Shown here: positions 35,701-44,700 of the stretch, piece after piece
How the letters are laid out: each line of letters starts with the position of its first letter
Position numbering within the stretch: the first letter of the stretch is position 1
NCBI RefSeq assembly: GCF_032118995.1
Contig: NC_092650.1
Location: 5,580,001-5,644,000 of the forward strand
Direction of reading: 5' to 3'
DNA from: Asterias amurensis
Taxonomy: Eukaryota; Echinodermata; Asteroidea; Forcipulatida; Asteriidae
Length of the DNA stretch: 64,000 bases
Made by a program: the position numbers and the translations under genes
The notes under the pieces: model-generated
Databases searched by the model: none
What the model saw: the letters and a program-made list of their open reading frames with translations, nothing else
What the model was told of the DNA's origin: nothing

Positions 35701-38700
35701 TGAATGGGAATAATAGGGTAGCTACTAATTCTTTCACAGTTGTTTAAAACCTTGCATGGTTGAATTGCCGTGTGATAAAGGCCCTTGACTTCAGCTCGGG
35801 CCTTTATATCACACGGAAATTCGACCATGCAAGGTTTTAAATGACCGTGAAAGAACTACATGTAGTAGCTATCCTATTATTCCCTTATTTAAACGATACA
35901 CGTACATGTATCACCAAAAATCTGGAGAGGTTATTATATCAACTGTAAACCGGGACATGGTTTTATAACAATGAGCACTTTGACCGCAGTCCCACTGGAT
36001 CCACAATTGCGAGATCGGGATCCCGCAACAAGATTAGTTGGTGGAAATCGCGGGAACGGAAGTGGGATCAAAAGAACACTGTTTGCTAGCAAATTGCGGG
36101 GCCTGACCGCCCTTTGCGTTCCCACTAGACTTTTGATCGCCCATTAATCCACAAGGGCGATCAGATCCCGCTTTAATCCTACTCACAAGGAGGATCAAAA
36201 TTGCACGGCCAGATCCTGATCGCCCTCGCATTGCCACTGGAGCTTATTTCTCTTTGATCGACCTTTGATCGCCCTTTCATTGCCACTGGAGCTTATTTCT
36301 CTTTGATCGCCCTTTGATCGCCCTTTCGGGGTCTTAATCGCCCTTTTCTCGAATTGGGAGATCAATGCGGGGTCCAGTGGGAACAGGGTCTTAGAGACAA
36401 CCTCGGTTGGGCAAAAAATTAAGAAATCAGGCCTAGAATCACATGCAGGCCACATAGGCCATGACCTTTGTTGCCCCTGGTCTTGGCCTTAGTGCACCTT
36501 CAGAAGTTCCTCATAGGCTTAAGGATTTTCCAACGGTGTGCCCTTTGCAGAATGAAAATGGCTTTGCCCCTTTCAAATATGAAATTCCAAGCCTGGAGAA
36601 ATGCATACTATTATTGTTGATACTGCCCAGCAACAAGAAAAGGAAAGACACATCTAATTAAAATTTTTAGATTTGACTTACCCAAAGTGATTAACTACCG
36701 ACAGCAACATTTCTGCTAATGTATCCATGTCTGGGAACTTTTTGCTGTTAAAACAAGAGAGGAGAGAAAGAGAAAACGTTAAATTAAAACTCTTCTATAA
36801 TTATTATAAATGTATTTGGTTTGCGGTAACACCATGTGTGTATCTACTTGCCAGGTAGAGTTTGTTCTTAGAGAACTGTCTTTACCGGGTGTTCGGAAGA
36901 CTTCTCAGTTCTGAAAAGAACTGTCCTGCTTTTTAACTTTTACCCGGGCGGATGGTATAGAAAATTGGCTGGGACTACTACTTCAGCTTATAGTTTAGCT
37001 TTAAATATTAGAACTTAATAAATGTATCCATAGACCAGGGCCCAATTTCATAGCGCTGCTTAAAGGCCAGTTTTGTGCTTACTGCACGACTTTCATTTCA
37101 CAGAGCTGCTAACCTAAGCAGTAAGCACATGAAAAGGTATGCTAACCTTCCGGTGCTTATCGCACAAAAATACATGACATCACAATGCAAATCCATGGTC
37201 AACGCTCAATATGGCCAACCTATTTTTCTGCTAACCTGTGAAATACGCTTACAACAGTAAGGATCAGAGCTTGATAGTGTGAAAACACCCCCAGAAGCCG
37301 ATTTCACGAATCTCTAGGATTAATCCTATCTCGAGTTAGGATGAGTAACTCACTCTAAGTTAGAATGGGTACAATGGGTCCTGACGTCTATACAGAACTT
37401 AACTCGTCCTTAGTCTTAAAGATTAATCCTAAGTTAGGAAGAGTTTGGTGAAATCGACAGCAGGGCCCTATTTCATAGAGCTGCTTAAGCACAGAAAGTA
37501 GCTAAGCACAACTAAATTATGCTTACCAGAATAAGGTTACAAGCCCAAATAACATTCCACACAATTTGTGACTGTCTGAATGTGACATCCTGCTTCTTTT
37601 TGCTCAGCAGAAAATCTCTAAGCAATATTTGCCGCTTAAGCAGCTCTACGAAATTAGGATCAGGCAGAGTCTTCCTCAAAAGCCCCCCCCCGCAAAAAAA
37701 AAAAAAATCCCAATTCTAAATTTCAATAAAAAAACATGTAATAACAATTCATTTGTGGGTAACAATTTGTTTCAATCCTTTCAGCAGCACTTAAAACACA
37801 CTTAAACAGTATCGAAAAAATAAAACCGGTCGATAACTATTCTAAAGATTTAATGCATTCTTCTGGCAAGCATAATTTCACGCAGACTATCCGGAATTTA
37901 GAGCAAGAAAAAGAGAGAAAGAAAGGTGTTCCTCATGTATCCAACAGTGATTTATTCACCAGACGTATCCATGTCCCATGGCGGCCGGAGGATTTGTGTC
38001 TCCAAAGACAAACGAAGACGGACTTAAAAAATAAGAAAACGGATAAATTCACACCGCGGGGGTGCTCCCCTGGGTCCGCACAGTGACACATGAATGTGAC
38101 TTAAATTATGCGCCCAGTGAAACAAGTCTGAACAGGAACACATACGGTAATTTATTATAAGGGCAAGGGAAAACAGAGATGGAGACCAAAAGAAATAAAG
38201 AACGTCTACAAAAAATCTGGCAGTCGTGTTTTGCTCTGGCAGTCTAGATGAAATTGAGCGTGTCACATTGTGGGTGGCTTAAGTACTTTACCACACGTCA
38301 TAATGTTATTACGTGTCACAGTTATGTTATGATGCATTAATTTGTACGAAGTTAAAAACTACATTTTCACACGTACACATGGGGTGTCTCTTTTTTGTTA
38401 ATGTGTGTAAAAGCTTGTTTTAAAATGAATATTGCAAGAAGTTCATCAGCTAATCTATTTTACAGTATTTTTGTGTTTTTATCATTTTAAAGTATAAATA
38501 ATTTCATCAATGCAAAATAATTTCTTAGTTGCTGTTATTTCATTTTTATAAATTCAAATTTTATTCTGTAAGTACATTTTTTGCTATCTTATTTTATTAA
38601 AATTTTAATAGCTATCTATTATCTTCTTACTTTAATTATTTATTAGCATTATCTTATTAAACTTTCATAAATTCATTCTTTGTGTCTTTTTATCTCAACT

Positions 38701-41700
38701 ATTTCATCATCAACTTTATTTAATTTCACTTTTGTAGATTCCATTTGTATTATGTACATATTTATTTCTGCTGTTTAATGTAAAACTTTTTTGGTTGGGC
38801 CTATTCTATGAAATTGTTTTAATTTTACGGATGTGTTGCTTTTGCTGTTAGGGGCCAGTTAAATGAACCTTGTATACTTGCATACCCAGGCATACTGTTA
38901 TGTGCACTGGGAGTAAATTGACATTTTCAAACCAAAAATTTTGACATTTTCAAACCAATTTAAAAATTCTTAAAGGGAAGGTACACTATTTGAAGGCTAA
39001 TTGTCAAAGACCAGTGTTCTCACATGGTGTATCTCAACATATATGCATACAATTAAAAACCTGAACAAATTTGAGCTCAATTGGTCATCGGAGTTGGGAG
39101 AAAATGATGTCAGAAAAAACACCCTTGTTAGACGAATTTGAGTGCTTTCAGATAGGAATAAAAGACTTCTAGCTAGAAGTCTTTTATTATTTTAGTGAGC
39201 AAATTACCTCTATTTCAAAATCTATGCTACTTCAGAGGGAGCCGTTTCTCACAATGTTTTACACTATCAACAGCTCTCCAATGCTCATTACCAAGTCAGT
39301 TTTTAAGTTAATATTTGTTTTGAGTAATTACCAAACGTGTACCTTCCCTTTAACCAGCACAAAAAGTAGGGAAAAACCACCCTAAAGGTCAACTGGCAAA
39401 TTACTTCCCTCACGAGAAAACCTCCACTCTTCGTTTCATTTCAAGCTTGTTAGGAATGCTTTGCCTTCTTCGCTGGCTACGTTTTAATAAAAAAAGCCAG
39501 GCAAATCCAGCAAATAAATCAAGGATGGTCTAAAGTCTAATCGGCGTGACAGAAAATTTATCTGGGAGGAAAAAGGAGCGGAGTGCAAATTTGTAGACGT
39601 CTAAAAAAATATATACATTTATAAGACTTCCAAACGACAGTTATAAACCAAACATGACTCTTTCCAAAAACAAGTCTCCCAGATTGAAAGTAATTTTGTG
39701 AGAAATGTTCTTTGCTGCCAAGTTCTTTTTTGTTTTGTTTTAAAGACACTCGACACGATCGGTTTTGTCAAGGACCCGTCTTCTCACTTGGTCATGTTGG
39801 TGTATCTCAACATACAGAATGCATAAAATAACAAACCTGCGAAAGTTTGAGCTAAATTGTTCATCCAAGTCGCAAGAGAATAATGAAAGAAAAATTACCC
39901 CTGTCACACTAAGTTGTGTGCTTTAAGAAGCATTTTGAGACCTCTAAATCTAAATCTGAGGTCTCGAAATCAAATTCATTTGAAAATTACCTTCTAAAAA
40001 AACACCGTTACTTCAGAGGGAACAGTTTCTCACGTTTTATACTATTTCGAGACGTCTTCCCATTACTCGTTACCATGTTTAAGGAACACTTTGCCTTGGA
40101 TCGGACGAGTTGGTCTATAAAAAGCGTTTGTATATGCATGGATAGGAAGATCTTTTAAAAGTAGAATAAAATTGATCCACACAAATTTGCCCCGAAATTG
40201 CATTGTTTTCCTTTTACTCTGCGAACTAACATGGTCGGCCATTTATGGGAGTCAACAATTTGACTCCCATTAAAATTGACTCCCATAAATGGCCGACCGT
40301 AGACGAGGTAAAAGTGAAACCGTGCATTTTCGTGGCATGTTTGTGTGGATAATTGTATTCTACTTTTACAACATCTTTCTACCCAATGCATTTTATAACA
40401 AACGCTTACAAACGCTTTCAAAAGACCAACTCGACCGATCCAAGGCAACGTGTTCCTTAAAGTTTTTTGCTAATAATTATTTTGAGTAATTACCAATAAT
40501 GTCCACTGCCTTTAACGGAATGGTGGAACAAATATTGCGTTGATAACTAACTTGGTTTATTGTACATGTTCATCGTATTACATTCTGAAATCTTTACTGA
40601 GCACAAGGACTTTTCTAGACTTTTCATAACAAAGTTGTTGTTTTATTCTTAGGGTCATGCTGTACCTGTGTTCAAACCATTACATGACCTAAACGACATA
40701 ACCTGTGCATTTTCGTACTAATTCAACATGTTTTTTTGTCCCATGACTACTGCGCTATACATATACATGTAAGCTACACCATGCGTGTGTCATTTTATAC
40801 AAAGCAGTTCACACTTCACAACATGCAGTGTAGAATGCCAGAATACAATCTTGTACGACACTTTCTGCTTATATAAGCAGTTCCATGAAATTGGGCCCTG
40901 ATGTTTACGAGTGGGTCAGTTTCACAAAGAGCCAAGATTGAGACTGCTCGAAAGATCGAAAGTGCTAACCCATCTTAACTGCTAAGCAATGGTAAGGTTA
41001 TACTGGCAACTCATCTTAAAGGCACTGGACACCTTTGGTAAATGTCAAAGACCAGTCTTCTCACTTGGTGTATCTCACCATAAATGCATAAAATAACAAG
41101 CCTGCGAACATTTCAACTCAATTGGTCGACAAATTTGTGAGAGAATAATGGAAAGAACAAACACCCTTGTCACAAATTGTGTGCTTTCAGATGCTGAGGT
41201 CTCGAATTCAATTCAAATATTTTAGTGAGAAATTACTTCTTTCTCAAAAACTCATTACTTAAGAGGACGCCGTTTCTCTCAGTTTTTTTATGCTAATCAA
41301 CAGCTCTCCATTGCTCGTTACCAAGTAGTTTTTATGCTAACAATTATTTTGAGTATTTACCCACAGTGTCCAATGCTTTTAAAAGCAGTGGACACTATTG
41401 GTAATTGTCAAAGACAAGCCTTCACAGTTGGTGTATCTCAACATGCAGAAAATAACTAACCTGTGAAAATTTGAGCTCAATCGGTCATTGAAGTTGTGAG
41501 ATAATAATGAAAGAAAAAACACCCTTGTCACACGAAGTTGTGTGCGTTTAGATGGTTGATTTCGAGACCAAACTTGAGGTCTCGAAATCAAATTCGTGGA
41601 AAATTGGTCTTTCTCAAAAAACCATGGCACTTCAGAGGGAGCCGTTTCTCACTTTGTTTTATACCATCAATCTCTCCCCATTACTCGTCACCAAGAAAGG

Positions 41701-44700
41701 TTTTATGCTAATAATTATTTTGAGTAATTACCAATAGTGTCCACTGCCTTTAAGTTATGTATCCATCCTAATATGGATCAGTTACACATCGGTGTAAGGA
41801 TGAAAACAGATTCTAGAGGCTCTATTCAGTACAAATATTTCTTTAAGACATCCTAATAGAAGTTAGATTCTATAAACAAAAATATTCTATATAAATACTA
41901 CAGATGAAAAAATTTCTATAGACTACCTATAGAGTTTCTATAGAAAACCGGTGGCTCTCTTCAGTTCTATGGGAGTGTGACACTATGGGAGTGTCCAGTC
42001 ATATTTGCAACCCATTAAAGATGAATCTTAATGCTTTGTGAAGCTGAGCCCAGTTGGATAGTCTTTCTTTAACACCTTTCAAAACAGTGTTAAAGGCAGT
42101 GGACACTATTGGCACTTGTCAAAGACTAGCCTTCACAGTTGGTGTATCTCAACGTATGCATAAAATAACCAACCTGTGAAAATTTGAGCTCAATCGGTCA
42201 TCAAAGTTGCGAGATAATAATGAAAGAAGAAAACACCCTTGTCACACGAAGTTGTGTGCGTTTAGATGGTTGATTTCGAGACCTCAAGTTCTAAACTTGA
42301 GGTCTCGAAATCAAATTCGTGGGAAATTACTTCTTTCTCCAAAACTATGGCACTTCACAGGGAGCTGTTTCTCACAATGTTTTATACCACCAACCTCTCC
42401 CCATTACTTGTCACCAAGAAAGGTTTTATGCTAATAATTATTTTGAGAAATTACCAATAGTGTCCACTGCCTTTAAAGGCAAGGATAATGTACGAACATT
42501 TGTACCGTACATAAAAGCCTGCAATGTTCATACTGTACAACAAAACGCAAAAAAAAAAGTTAATGGGCTGACGTTTCGCCCCTAGTAGATTCTTCATCAG
42601 AATCTTTCCTTTTTTTGCAAGGGTTGAACTGTCAAGCCATTAACTTGCAACAGCCAGTTTTATTTTCTCTTGTACAACAATTAAGTGTTTAAAGGCACTG
42701 TACATGTTTGGTAATTGTCAAAGACCAGTAGTCTCACTTGATGTATCCTATCATAAGCATAAAATAACAAGCCTGTGAAAATTTGGGCTCAATCGGTCAT
42801 CGAAGTTGCAAGAAAATGATGAAAGAAAAAACACCCTTGTTGGACGAATTTGTGTGCTTTCAGAAAAGAATAAAAGACTTCTAGCTAGAAGTCTTTTATT
42901 ATTTTAGAGAGAAATTACCTCTTTCTCGAAAAACTAAGGCACTTCAGAGGGAGCCATTTCTCCCAATGTTTTATACTATTAACAGCTCCTGCCCTTTAAA
43001 TGTTTTGAGGCATTGCATGGTGAGGTACACATGTACAGTATGTATTTGGCTTGCGGTAACACCCTGGGTACTACTTTGATGTGTAGACTTTGTTCTTTGG
43101 GTATTATAAGATTTACTTTTACTCTAACTGTCGTCAAGTAGATTTCGGAATTCTACTTAATTCAGACAAGAAATGTCCTCCCTAGTAAAAGTGGGGAACA
43201 CTATTTTTGTTTTAAAGTGCATCGAGGAGACTTCTCATTATATTACTTCACTGCCTCGGAGTGCGTTTAAAACTGAAAAAGTGTCCCTTCACAAAAACAC
43301 ACACAAAGACTAACCTGGAACTTCCATAATTATTATTATTATGATTACACTATTGAAATGAATACAATTGTTTTTTGCAGTTATTAATTAGTTCAAGTAT
43401 TTATATAAGTTTTTAATGTGGTCTTTGGCTGGCTGATGTAATTTCTGTTGATAGAAATTTACAATAGGCCCATTACAATAGTGTAAAAAAAAACATGTTA
43501 CATTTAATGAATTCAATTGTATTTTGCAGCCATTAACTAGTTCATTAAACCACCACCCATACACTGCACTGTCTAGACAGCCCCAATTAATGTCACTGCC
43601 ACAACACATTTTCTCTGTACAATTGAGAAAACCTTTTAGTCTTTCAAGCCGTCATCTCAGGAAGTAATATTAGATGTGTGTGAGTTAATTACATGCTACA
43701 TGTATGTAGAGTTTCTCCATGCGAGGAAAGCAGACGATGGGATTATTTATTAAGAATGCATAGGACTTGATACTTTCTACCTCCATGATACTATTGAGTA
43801 GGAACTGCCCAGGGGGGCCGGGTGAGTGAATATTGACCGGTCAATATTGAAGGTTCAGTAATGCCCCCCAGAGGGGGGGGGGGGGGGGGGAGAACCACAC
43901 CATCAAAGATTAAGTCAAAGGAAATATGATCCTGTATCATAGACTTGGTTATTTAAATAGAAGCAGATAATTACTTTTTGTAACGAGATGAATACTATTT
44001 TGAACATTTGTGACCCTAAAATTAACATACTGGCACTCAACCAACTCTAGCCCTATGGTTGGCAGTCTCCTTTTTTATGTCAATATCAGAGGTGCCAGTC
44101 AGAAGCCATTCAACCTAAAAAACTACCGTGTGGCCAGGGATCACAACAAAGTTTACCATAAAACCTAAAAAGTGGCAGCCAGGGATAACATTTTATTTCA
44201 AATACAATACGAAAATTTAAAAAATTAGGTACACTGGAGGTGCATGACACTGGACAATTTGAAGTAGAAATGTTCACAATTTGCATGATGTTGACCCATT
44301 TCACCTGACGCCATCATCAGAATAATCTTGGATGCGCCATTTTGGTGGTCAATGTCAACGTGTGTTATTCAGTGAAGTGCGCATTTTTAGGTGACACGGC
44401 GTTTACACGTAAGCCTATTGACCACCAACATGGTGAGCGTGGCATCAGTTGCCGCGTGTGACGCACATGCAAGGGGTCAATAGGCCTGAAGATGGTCACA
44501 ATAACAAAATTCCCTTGAAAACTTCTTGCTTAAAATGCTATAGCTTTTGTAAGTAATAAGTTATGTAATAAGTTAGTGTTTAAGTGCTTCTAATATATGT
44601 GTGTATGTAACCCCACAATGTCCATCTTGTGAGCACAGACAGACAGACAGACAAACAAACAAACAAACCTACCCTTCAGGTATCTGTGCCGCGCCCTGTT

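Noticed and set aside
41552..41737. Frames starting MVDFETSxSKxEVSKSNSWKI, repeated across the window
   Set aside because: They are translations of the family A MITE core and occur wherever a copy lies. There is no domain and they are interrupted differently in each copy.
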